A stretch of 64,000 nt of DNA. It comes from Latrodectus hesperus (Eukaryota > Arthropoda > Arachnida > Araneae > Theridiidae). Each line of letters starts with the position of its first letter. Within the stretch, counting starts at the first letter, position 1. The notes beneath the pieces were generated by a model, which saw only the letters and a list, made by a program, of their open reading frames with translations, did no database searches and had not been told where the DNA came from. Below are positions 10,490 to 20,182 of the stretch, piece after piece. Location: assembly GCA_037975125.1 (NCBI GenBank), contig CM075860.1, positions 38,291,391-38,355,390 on the forward strand, in the 5' to 3' direction. A program made the position numbers and the translations under genes.

Positions 10490-12800
10490 CTGAAAAGTTG
10501 CAATTTTGATGTTCTGCTATATTTTGCATTAGAAGAGTCCCTTTTCAGAGCCCAGCAGACGTGGGCCAGCCTTGGTCCTCATCCACTTGCCTTGGTGCCT
10601 CTTTTCTATGTCAACAATCTGCTGATGAAAACGCTCACCATACGCATTATTGATAGCCCCAAGATTTTCAGAAAAAAAAGTCTAAATGGGAGTTCAAACA
10701 GTGAGTTCTTAAGGACACGTTAAAGAGTATTCCTTTGCATGAACACAGAAAATTCACTCACTATTTCCTTATTGTTTTCTTTGTTATTGCCACGAAATCC
10801 CAAACAAATATTTTCGAATGATTTCCACACTGCATTTTCTGACGGATTCCACAAAATGTTCGTCATGCGATATCATTGCTCTTATTTATGGTCCTATGAA
10901 TATTCTTTCCTTAAATTTTGCATCCCTCATTTTAGGAAATTTTGATTTCAGATACATAAAGGTAGTTGAACTTTTTTGTCAATACTTTTACAAAATTTTT
11001 CATCAGCCACAATATTACATGGTAAAAACAGCTTTTTGGGAACCATTAAGGCAGTATCTGATATTGTGTTTGTTTTATAAGAGATTCACGTTTAGGTCAC
11101 TGTTTACTTACATAATAAGACTTCCTATTCATGCTATCCCGTTCACGCAAAAAAATCAGTCATACGTATATCATTACAGTTATATTTAGTGTAGTGAATT
11201 TGTTCTGGCAACAAATTCATATTTTCATGTTTCTTTCATAGCACTAGCACGCGCGATAGTTATTGATGCTAATTCATTTCCATTATGCAGTAATAAAGCC
11301 TTCAAACTAAATTTCGTTGAGAATATGAACAATCTCTATTTTTATATGACTGGTGATGATATCCAAGAACTTCCATCAATGAACAAACGTTATTACAAAA
11401 ACTACATTGTCTTCTTCAGATAATTAGACTTTAAAATCATAATGTCAGTAATGGACACAGTGTCTTATTTACTTCTTCTTCTTCTTAGAGTTGGGTTTGT
11501 ATGTCATTGGGCACCTCTGCTTTTATCCGTATTTTGAACTATTAACTGCAAACCCAATGTTTCCTAGATCCAGTTACTCGGGTCACCCACTTTATTAATA
11601 AAGTCCGATAACCCTTTAATGGAGTCTAGGTGTAACTCTAGTATGGATGATGCCTAAAGAAGTGAATCTAGGGAGGGCAAGAGCTTCACATTCGTAAATC
11701 ATATGCTTGGCCATTTCCTCTTGCGTATGACATTTCCTGCAGATAGGGTCTTGCTGAAACAGTCCCATTTTATGGAGGTGTTTTCTGACATAGTTGTGCC
11801 CAGTTATGAAGACTACGATTAAACGCATCTTCTGCCTAGAGCTACTTAGAATTTCAGAGGCAATTCTTGCTGATGATCCACAGATCATACTTTTAGCTTG
11901 GGTTTGACCAGGAGTGTTAAGCCAAGCTTCATACATCTTCCGTTTTTCCCATCTAAGAACATTGGTTTTTGTGGTCTTCAAACTGATCCCACAAAAAGGT
12001 TCTGCACCAATGGGAGCAAAAGACGATCCTTGTTTAGCAAGTTCATCAGCCCTTTCATTACCTTCGATACCTTTGTGCCCTGGCATCCATACAAGGATCA
12101 CCTTGTTTCTAGTTGTCAGTTCTGTAAGAAGGTTTATACATTCCAAAATCATTTTAGATTTGATTTCGAAAGAACTGAGCACTTTTAAAGCGGCTTGACT
12201 CTCACTAAAAATGAGAATCCGCTTACCGTGGTAGCCTTTCTTCATATTTAGTCGCAGACAGTGGATAATGGCCAAAACTTCTGCCTGGAAGACCGTAGCG
12301 TATCACCCAAGGCTTACAGATAGGCTGGTTCTTGGTGACACGCCACATATTCCCAGTCCTGAGAGGCTGTTTTTCAGTGATCGTGTATTACTTAAGTAGA
12401 TTCCATTCTTCTTGGAGCCTGAAATTTTCTTTGATTCACAAATTTTCTTTTTTTAGGCTGGAACTTAAAATCTCCGTTGACTACTTAGACAAATTTAAAT
12501 CTCTTATAAAGTCATTAAGATCTTGTTGAGATAAAAAGTGAGGTTCTGATGAATTACCTGTTCCGAAGGTAGGATCACTTCTCTCCTTTCCTTTGTCTTC
12601 AGTGGGAGTTTGATGGGAGTCAGAATTATGACTTATAGAAATAAAACCTAGACATTTTAGTACAGGTTACGCCTCACTATGAGGCACGGATCTCATTGCA
12701 GATGCTGAATTGGAATACTTTACTGCATATTTTGTTTTGGAAGTTTTAATGTTAATTCCTTTAATGTTTTCTTATATAGAAGTAACAGTTCTTCTCTTTC
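10490..12800 (-). pseudogene. Pseudogene of a multicopy arthropod family of unknown function, split by a LINE fragment
   Basis: Read right to left, the degenerate frames follow the order of a protein family that I recall as highly multicopy in spiders and other arthropods. The segments are SASAMRSVPHSEA (about 12680-12720), FLSQQDLNDFIRDLNLSK (about 12490-12560) and RLQEEWNLL (about 12410). The LINE fragment interrupts here. After it come CNNVCSLMEVLGYHHQ (about 11365-11400), FSLKALLLHNGN (about 11270-11310), LMKNFVKVL, FPKMRDAKFKERIFIGP (about 10880-10940), AVWKSFENICLGF, and ENLGAINNAYGERFHQ followed by EKRHQGKW (about 10580-10660). Many stops and frameshifts separate the pieces, so it is dead. 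I know no function for the family. The spacing of invariant D, C..C and H residues in related proteins suggests a DDE-transposase-like fold, but that is only inference. Confidence 0.75.
11510..12400 (-). mobile_element. LINE 3' fragment: RNase H and C-terminal zinc finger
   Basis: A 219-residue open frame (11616-12275) reads as an RNase H domain. It holds LIFSESQAALKVL, where the expected catalytic Asp is Glu, then a WMPGHKGIEGNERADELAKQG-like segment with the last catalytic Asp intact, and ends in a CRKCHTQEEMAKHMIYEC zinc-finger-like motif. Upstream in the same frame YATVFQAEVLAI carries the catalytic Glu, preceded by a stop where YATVF normally follows a sense codon. Downstream a shifted frame gives GLSDFINKVGDPSNW, the usual last residues of such pol proteins, then a short AAGAAGAAG tail. 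The fragment lies between the N- and C-terminal parts of the pseudogene on the same strand, so it inserted into it. RT is missing (5' truncation). Confidence 0.8.
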
Positions 12801-12990
12801 CGCCAAATCACAGGGACTAAAATCGGCATATTAAGAGTACCATTTTTACACCCTGTCAAAAACCTAGCACATGCTACATAGCATATATTTGGGGTCTGTC
12901 TTTATCAAAAACCCCAGCTTTGCAACCAATGTACAGTTAAAAAAAATTTCCAGATGTGGTGTGAAATTTCGCCTTTGAGACTTGAATATC

Positions 12991-13272
12991 GAAGCCCGGT
13001 GGCTTAGTGGCAGCGTTTCACGCTCCCATGACACAGGTCCGAGGTTCGATCCTCGGCTGGGCAAGGTTGACTCAGCCTTTCATCCCTTCAGTGGGTCGAT
13101 TAACTGAGTACCAAGCATGCTTGGGAACTAAACACTGGAGGTCTTACGTTAGGCTGACCACCTAACTGGGGCATATGCTTCGCACCCCAGGGCCCTCGGT
13201 CATGAAAACAGTTATGGGTACAGTAGGCCTTGGCCCGCATGGGCTGTCGTGCCATGGAGTTTAGTTTAGTTT
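12991..13272 (+). mobile_element. tRNA-derived SINE with 13-bp TSD
   Basis: The head (12994-13063) folds in part like a tRNA: a 7-bp acceptor pairing GCCCGGT with GCTGGGC, an A-box-like TGGCTTAGTGGC, and a perfect T arm with B box GAGGTTCGATCCTCG. A tRNA-unrelated body follows, ending in the repeated tail GTTTAGTTTAGTTTA. A perfect 13-bp direct repeat, AGACTTGAATATC, flanks it at 12978-12990 and 13273-13285. Head, body, simple tail and TSD together make this a SINE mobilised by a LINE, not a tRNA gene. The perfect TSD implies a fairly recent insertion. Confidence 0.92.
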
Positions 13273-13747
13273 AGACTTGAATATCAGTTCTTTATTGATG
13301 TAGCAGAAGTGTTTTGGTTGATTTAAGCACTCATTTGGCACAATGTTTGTTTATAAAACTTAAAAACAAATAAAAACAGCACAAAATCATAGCAGAAGTA
13401 AAAAAAGCAACCCCTACACACGTGTGGCCAGGCTCACTACCATTTCGACTAAACTTTAATTTGAAAGAATCAAAGAAAACTACAAATGACGTTGACAAAA
13501 AAAACTATGCTTCATGAAAAGAATCTTATTACATATTTGAATTCAGTATGTAAAATTACATTAGAATCACTATTTAGTTTTCTTTCGAAAATATTGTGTT
13601 GGCAAGTGTAATATGGAAATATGCTTATTATATTGAACAATAACGATTTTACTTTCTTTTTAATCTTTGTAATTATCCTTATTTAAGAGTTATTCAAAAA
13701 TGTTGCATTTTTAATTATATATATAACTTTATCTATCTTTCTCTCTC

Positions 13748-13751
<4 letters not shown>

Positions 13752-13814
<63 letters not shown>
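13752..13814. repeat. (TA)n microsatellite
   Basis: An uninterrupted alternating TA run, preceded by a CTCTCTCTCTG stretch. It sits in otherwise AT-rich DNA (13290-14240) that shows no other feature. Confidence 0.98.
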
Positions 13815-13817
<3 letters not shown>

Positions 13818-14245
13818 TATTGAAGATAAATATAATCATTAAATTATATAGTTTTCTCTCACATTTTTAAGTAATTAACAAATAATAAAAATTCTTAAAT
13901 TAATCAGAAATATTATGAGAACTGTTTCATAATAAATATTTTTCGTGAACGCAGAATACACATTTCATTATTCATTATTTCATTATTATAACTAATGAAA
14001 TATATATATTTTAAATTCTATTTCCATATTATGAATCAGAATACGAGATTATTGAAATATACTTTGACCAAAAACAGTAAGAAATTTGATTCACTTTGCC
14101 GTTATGTTTTCCACTTGATGATCTTTTCAAAATTTCCTGGAATTCCGCGTGACAAAAATAAAAGTTATTTAACGACCGTCCTATGCACAAGCTGTTGCCC
14201 ATAAAATTTTTTACCTAATATTTTTTAATTTTTTTTATTTCGCAG

Positions 14246-14733
14246 GAAGAGTGGTAATAGCCAGTTACCCAGTTTCACACCTTCGGACTTGTTAACAGGG
14301 TCAACCCCCAGTTCACGTTTCGAATATTATTTCGTGACTCTGTCCATGAAAAGGAGGTTTCAACACCTAATGTTTATCCTGATGGGAAGCAAAAGGGTCC
14401 TCAAAGTTCTTGCCCTAGTTCACCGATGGTAGGCTTTCAGCACCTTTTAAAAGTATAATTAAAGCCCAACTTTGGAATGCGAGGGCTTCCATTTGTTTTT
14501 ATTCATGGGAACTTCCCTGAACTTCACTGGGAGCCTCTTCACCTCGGAAGAAGTCGTAAAAATATAAACTGCCCACTAATCCTTGCAATTTTGAGTCAAC
14601 TCTGGGATGCGAGTATGTTGAAACCAGCATGGCTCAATGGGTGCAGGCCTTCTCCTAATAATGAAATGCGTTTCTCTTGGGGATCCTGGCACAATTTCAG
14701 TCTGTTTTTCTACAATTAAAAAAAAAAAAAAAC
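14246..14733 (+). other. GC-richer segment with acceptor-like start and poly(A) end; exon or unnamed repeat
   Basis: A long pyrimidine tract ending TTTATTTCGCAG at 14245 is a good 3' splice-site match and opens a less AT-rich stretch. From about 14257 to 14459 one frame is open for about 67 codons and reads PVTQFHTFGLVNRVNPQF, then FRDSVHEKEVSTPNVYPDG, KQKGPQSSCPSSP and MVGFQHLLKV, then TAA. The segment ends in a run of about 15 A after 14717. A terminal exon with 3' UTR, a processed retrocopy or an unknown poly(A) retroposon would all fit. I recognise no domain and no flanking TSD. Confidence 0.3.
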
Positions 14734-15046
14734 TACGTGGAACACGGAACTATGTTATATGTTAATTTACTAGTTCTCATTATAAATGTAAGAAGAACCA
14801 TGATATTTAAGTTACTAGCTTAATTGTTGAGGAAAGACGTGAAATATGAAATGGAAAAGAATAGCGAGATTTTTTTTCCATTTAAAAAACAAAAATAAAA
14901 GCTTAGGCAAAGTACCTTTTACTTCAAATTTCATGCAAACTTAAACTAATTTTTAATAGTAACAAGAAAATTGGATTACTTTTTATTTAATGTTATCTTG
15001 TACTGTGCTATGGTGCATATAATTTTGAGATCTAATTTTAAATAAG

Positions 15047-15290
15047 AAATAAAGGAAAACTATTTTTGCTTTATCTCTCTTTAAAGATATTTTTACGCAA
15101 AGGTAAAAAGAAAAAATTAATTAATTTTTTTAAAATTTATTCTATTCCAAATTACTTCATATTTTGAGGAAATAAAGGAAAACTATTATTGCTTTATTTC
15201 TTTTAAAGATATTTTTATCACAAAAATAAGGAAGAAAAATTAATTAATTTCTTAAATTTATTCCAGAAGATAAGAAAAAATTATTGAATT
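15047..15290. repeat. Diverged tandem duplication, period about 122 bp
   Basis: GAAATAAAGGAAAACTATT occurs at 15047 and again at 15169. Both are followed by TTGCTTTAT, TTTAAAGATATTTTTA and AAAAATTAATTAATTT in the same order. The two units differ by several substitutions and small indels, so the duplication is not recent. Confidence 0.8.
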
Positions 15291-15428
15291 TAAATTCTAA
15301 ACATGAATGAAGAAATGCTTAATAGAAATTATATTCCATCACAATTATTTGGTAATAGTTCACGCATTTTAATAAATAACTTATGTATAAATTTTATGGC
15401 ATTTTTGCAAATGAGAGCGGATTTTACA

Positions 15429-15602
15429 ATATTGAAACATGCAGTTACATGTTTTGCAATATTTTTGCAAATAATTACTCATTAATAATATAAAATATAT
15501 TAAATATCACATTTAGATAAATATTAAGTAATATTTAATATTTTCTAGGTATGCAATTGCATATTAAAATATTGTAATTAATGTAACTGCATGTTTCAAT
15601 AT
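15429..15602. repeat. Long inverted repeat (22-bp perfect arms, longer imperfect stem)
   Basis: ATATTGAAACATGCAGTTAC at 15429 onward (arm 15429-15450) is the exact reverse complement of 15581-15602. Inside the arms the pairing continues imperfectly (GCAATATTTTT against AAAATATTGTA, and GCAA against TTGC). The result would be a hairpin of about 170 nt. It resembles a foldback MITE or other palindromic unit. No TSD is evident and no coding sequence lies inside. Confidence 0.75.
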
Positions 15603-16173
15603 ATAATAATGGGAGAGATATTTAGCTTCATATTATTATATAATTTATGATAAATCAATAATTTCATTTGTTATAATGTAGTTCATTAATTATAAAGTTA
15701 ATTTCATAATAATGAGGAATAACAGCTACAATACGTATGTTATTAAATATGGTTCATAATTTTATAATTCGTAATTATTTTTAATAAATTTTAATTAATT
15801 TAGTTTCATATTTTTAGTAATTAATCAATATTTAATATCGTTCATAATAAATATTTAATTTCGTAGAATAATTTTAATTAATAATAAATCTGGAAAACTT
15901 AATTTATAATTCAACCGTTTTTGACTTGAATTGTAAGTTTTCTTGTTAATTACTCTACATATTTAATTTCCTTTCTGCTTGGTATAATTGCATTGGAAAT
16001 TTTGCATTACATTGGTCCTAATCCTAGGTAATATTATTTAACACATCCAGGATAAATATTTTCCTCAAATTCCCTAGGAATAAATTTAATGGATTAATTT
16101 TTTCGCAAATTTTTGCAATCATTATCATTATATATATACATATATTTTGAATAATTTTTATTATGAACACGAA

Positions 16174-16230
16174 TAAGTTTTCTGAATTTTCTTAAAGATT
16201 TCACGTCTTTAAGAAAATTCAGAAAACTTA
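16174..16230. repeat. Perfect 25-bp inverted repeat with 7-nt loop
   Basis: The left arm 16174-16198 starts TAAGTTTTCTGAATTTTC and is matched base for base by 16206-16230, with loop TTTCACG (16199-16205). No mismatch is seen over 25 bp. The flanks are AT-rich and unrelated to the transposons of the window. No terminator-like U-tract or coding sequence adjoins it. Confidence 0.9.
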
Positions 16231-16499
16231 AGAAAGTATAGTTAAAAATAATCTGACTATTCTAAATTATAATAAAATAATTAAATTTTAACGTTCGGAA
16301 AGTGGTGAGAATTCAAGTAGTTGCCCTTACTTTATCATGCACGCAAAGACTGAATTACGGGATTTTTCAGATTAGATAAGGATAAAATCATTTGATTGTT
16401 CAAAAAAAGGGAAAGTTATTTGGTAGCTATAAGGGTTAAACATTAAGTTAAATAAGAGAACTATGTATGCTTCATAACTGAGCGCGAATTAAAAAAGAA

Positions 16500-17280
16500 A
16501 ACACTTTATAAAAATTATTTTACCTTGTCGATGTAATAGTTGTTTGAGGTACTCTTATTGACCATAAGGTGGCGTAACGATCAATTATCAATATTTCACA
16601 ATTTGCACCTGCTGATCGATAAGCGCACGCTCATTTTGTCGTTGCGACTTATCAATAGGTGTTTGCTTGTTGACTTTCATCTATAGTTAAGAATACCAGC
16701 GCAGGCTAGAGGAAAATATAAATTCTCTAACAATCTAGGTCCAGCGAAAGGCTTAGAAAGATGCCATTTTAGGTTTCAGATAGTTTCGGCACCCGACTTA
16801 ACCAAAAACTGGTCGTACACACTAATTTGAGACTGGTACATGTAAAATCCACTTTCCGGTGAGAAGTCAGTCCAACTTTAGAGATTTCACTGCATATAAT
16901 GAGCAAAATATGTACCATTTTTTTATAAATCATGAACACTAAAGTGTCATGAGTTTGTCTTGTTTTGAGCATGACAAGTTCATAAGATTTTAGTATGATG
17001 ATGAGTATATGTGAGACCAGAACAACAACACCGTAGTTGTTGTTCTGATCTCGTGTACTAAACAGTAATGTATGTGAAGCCACAACAGCAACACAATATG
17101 CACAAGATAAGTGTATTCTACTTTCGATTCTTTAAATTTCGCATCAAAAATCTTTATTTCCAAAAAGGCGAAAGAAAAAAATCTCAGACTTTTAAGCTAT
17201 TTTAAATGGATGATTTCTACAAAAAATGTGTATGCAAGCGTTTTTTTTTTTTTTATTTTTTATTTTTTTTTTTTTTTTTA
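16500..17280. other. Unassigned stretch with a CAACAAC hairpin at 17012-17052
   Basis: 16560-16860 is less AT-rich than its surroundings but no frame carries a recognisable motif. AGAACAACAAC (17019-17029) pairs perfectly with GTTGTTGTTCT (17036-17046) over a 6-nt loop, and GAGA/TCTC extends the stem after a mismatch. A poly(T) run at about 17240-17280 closes the stretch. Confidence 0.5.
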
Positions 17281-17720
17281 CATAAATGAAATTGGTACTA
17301 GGACTATTTCCAGACTTAGAACCCAACACTTCTTTTGAATGACTATAAATACACACGGCACCAGATCTTACAAATCGTGTAGCAACTGTCCTGAGGAGGC
17401 TTTGCTTTGTTTTGTTTGTCGCTCAACGGTCTTTTTTTGCACACGAGGGCTAATTAGACCGGGACTTACGGCTTAAAGTGGATTCCGAACCACTACAAAC
17501 ATCCATGCCCAAGGTGGGATTCGAACCCACGAACTGTTGAACCGAAGGCAAGAGCGCTAACCATTTGGCTGCCAGCTCGGCGTCCTGAGGAGGAGCTCAC
17601 CCTGGAACATATTTATAACTGCCCACCCATCACAAGAAGTCTATTGACAAATTTCCCTTTCAGAGAAATCTCATTAAGGATAAAATTGTACACATTGCCA
17701 AGATTTGAGTTAACTTCAAA
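17281..17720 (+). pseudogene. LINE pol C-terminal fragment, interrupted by a SINE
   Basis: With the SINE at 17400-17581 removed, one frame reads TISRLRTQHFF, a stop, then GTRSYKSCSNCPEEELTLEH and IYNCPPITRSLL, ending near KLYTLPRFEL. This is the conserved end of RNase-H-bearing LINE polyproteins: a RLRTGH-like box followed by a CX2C..H..C zinc finger (CSNC, EHIYNC). The fragment is plus-strand, short and 5'-truncated. The C-terminal sequence differs from the two minus-strand LINE relics, so it is a third element. Confidence 0.75.
17400..17581 (-). mobile_element. tRNA-derived SINE with 12-bp TSD, inside a LINE fragment
   Basis: On the minus strand the head reads GCCGAGCTGGCAGCCAAATG, then TTAGCGC, and a B box GTGGGTTCGAATCCCAC, followed by TTGGGCATGGATG and a body that ends in an AACAAACAAAACAAAGC tail. 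GTCCTGAGGAGG flanks it at 17388-17399 and 17582-17593 as a perfect 12-bp TSD. Restoring one TSD copy re-joins the zinc-finger frame of the LINE, which confirms both the ends and the order of events. The GGGCATGGAT junction after the head is shared with the SINEs at 45362 and 61954. Confidence 0.92.
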
Positions 17721-18066
17721 TGGACACGACACCAAACTAAACTAAAAGATACATTATGAGAAAGTTGAAAGAGAAGAACTTCTTGTAGACTAAAATTTGA
17801 TTTTTTAAGAACAGTCTTAAAAATTTTTTTTTAGAAAATATATCTTTTTTATAATCTGAAAATCTATTTGTGGAAAAGAATCTGAATGTTTTGGGTAATC
17901 CGAAAGGCTTATATAGCTTTTACTTTAGCGTCTAAGTCTTTTAATGAAAATTTAAATTATGAATCAAGGAACTTGAGGCATAGGAGAAATGAGATAGTTT
18001 GCCATCTCATGGGGTCAATTTTCCCCCTGTTTTCCTCTCAATCATCCATCACAAAGCTAATTACAG

Positions 18067-18143
18067 CAGAGGCTCTCAAAATCGAAGGTCACGATCCTTT
18101 TGGGTGTCACGGACAGAATTTCGGAGGATCGCGACACATTTTA
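18067..18143 (+). mobile_element. hAT-like terminal fragment
   Basis: CAGAGGCTCTCAAAATCGAA, followed by GGTCACGATCC and a GGATCGCGACACA block, resembles the CAG.GGTTCTCAAA termini and adjacent GGTCGCGACC motifs of hAT elements. I find no matching second end or 8-bp TSD nearby, so this would be a solo end. Recognition rests on recalled consensus only. Confidence 0.35.
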
Positions 18144-20178
18144 ACTGCGAAAGTTTATTCCGATATTTATCCTTAACTATCACACGCAAATATTGTTCTG
18201 AATTAGAATTTAGGAAGTTACTTACTTAATTCAAAAAATTAGTTAATGACGAAAGAAACTTAATTAATGCCCAGACGTTGAGAAAATATGCCAGAAAAAG
18301 ATATAGATTGAGAATGTATATTGTTGTGCTTGATATAATGACACGATTTGGGTGTAGTTAAAAGGAATTTCACCTGCACATAAAAATAAGCATATTACTT
18401 AGTGATTTCTGTTTCATAAACACATCTATTAAAGATTTGAAAATTAGCTTCTTTTTAAATTTTTTCATAAATATAAAAGAAAAAACTTGTTTTATATAAT
18501 CTTTTGAATTCCTTGCTTTATAAGGGTTAATATGTACAAAGTTTTTCTAAAACGTGTTTCAACAAAATAAAATAAAAGATCATGCCTTTTTTAAGAAAAT
18601 TAATATTTCTAATCGAATCACAAATCTGTTGTATCATTTCTCTTTCAAAAACTATACCTAAAACATAAAAGGTAAGCTTAAAATCTATAGCTAAACTTAA
18701 AACTTGAATGTAACTGAAAAGCTAAGCTCATATTAAACTATAAGATTTTCAAACTAATTTTCAACAGTGAAAAACAAAGAAATGAGGAAAATGTAAGTTG
18801 CAAAAACTATTTATCGATTCCAGAAATGTATTGAATGAATGACAATTATATTTTACTTTAATACTTTCAGTGCTTCAAGGAATGCTACTTTTAAATGGAC
18901 AAAAATAATTGCTATAAGGAATACGAGTCACAATAATGAAAAGTTTGGGAATTATTGAGTTATGCTTATAGGTTATCATTTCAAATATTTTTCAAAATAA
19001 TGCCGCCATCTTGTTTGAATTCAAAGCTTTGATAATTTTAATTTTCCTCATCAATTATTCAAATAAAATTTTAAACAATATAAATTTTTTGATTTATTTT
19101 CTTCTAACTTGCATCATGGATTCAATTTCCGAAGTATTTTTCATCGAAACGAACAAGATTCAGAAATAATAATCCATTTTTTAAAATTCGCTTAACTTGA
19201 AAATAGACTAACTGCACGCGATGGACAAAATTTTTCCAGTATTCTATTTTGTTAAGATTTGATTTCTAAAAGTGTAAAGTATAAATTTGAAATGAGGTAT
19301 TCGAATACAGTCATAAAAAGATCGGCAGTTTTATTTTCGGAAATGAAAAATCACATTCAAGTATAATTAGAGTCAAGTTTTTCCTAGGAAAGAGATAAGT
19401 TAATTCACATATTTAATTGAGAATATATTTAATCGATTAAATATTTTAGATCAACCATTTATCTTGACTATCTAATCTAGTTTATAAAAGCAACTGAATA
19501 AAATATTTACCTGTTTATCGTAAGAATCTAATATTTCGTTCTATATGAGAAAATGCGTTTGCAAAGTAATTCAAAATTTATAAATTGAAAATAAATTATT
19601 GTAAATTATTATAAAAATTTTTAATGAAAAATAAATAATTGGCAAGGATTAGTAATGTAATATTAATAATATAATAATTGCCAACGATAAATAAATAATT
19701 AGCAATAAGTTATAAAATAATTGGCAACGAATATCCTATTTTATTCGTTAAAAACATGATCAAAGTTTCATCATTCAATATATTTTTTTCTTTTGGTAAC
19801 ACAGTGATTTCATTGGTCAGAAAGCAATAACCATTTTGATTTTCTAATCATCTTTTATTTTTGGTGGTAATGTGTAACACATAATACTGTGATTTCTAAT
19901 AATAATTGTCTTAGTAGAGGCGTAATAAATTTGTATGTAATAAAATACTTTTTGTTTATGTAACATTTGAAATTAATTCTTCTGTAAAAGAGGATAAACT
20001 ACTAGTAAAATTTGAAGAAAATAAGAGAATTTAAGTAAAAAATTAAAGTTTGTAATTTATAGATAAAGTTCGTCTATTTTTCAAAAGAAGATTCAAAATA
20101 TTAAAGAAATGCACTTATCTTTATATACTGCGGAACAAAAATATACGAAAAATTTATCAATTTTGACGTGATTTTTTT
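18144..20178. other. AT-rich DNA, nothing recognised
   Basis: No coding motif, terminal repeat or tandem array is visible. Short ATTGGCAA-type words recur around 19640-19730 (AATAATTGGCAA, AATAATTGCCAA, AATAATTAGCAA), which looks like local degenerate tandem repetition. Confidence 0.5.
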
Positions 20179-20182
20179 TTAA

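Noticed and set aside
11898..12198. Plus-strand open frames of 94 to 96 codons
   Set aside because: They are antisense to the RNase H frame at 11616-12275.
12994..13063. tRNA-like sequence with acceptor stem and perfect T arm
   Set aside because: The anticodon stem does not pair, and it is followed by a SINE body and GTTTA tail within a 13-bp TSD, so it is a SINE head.
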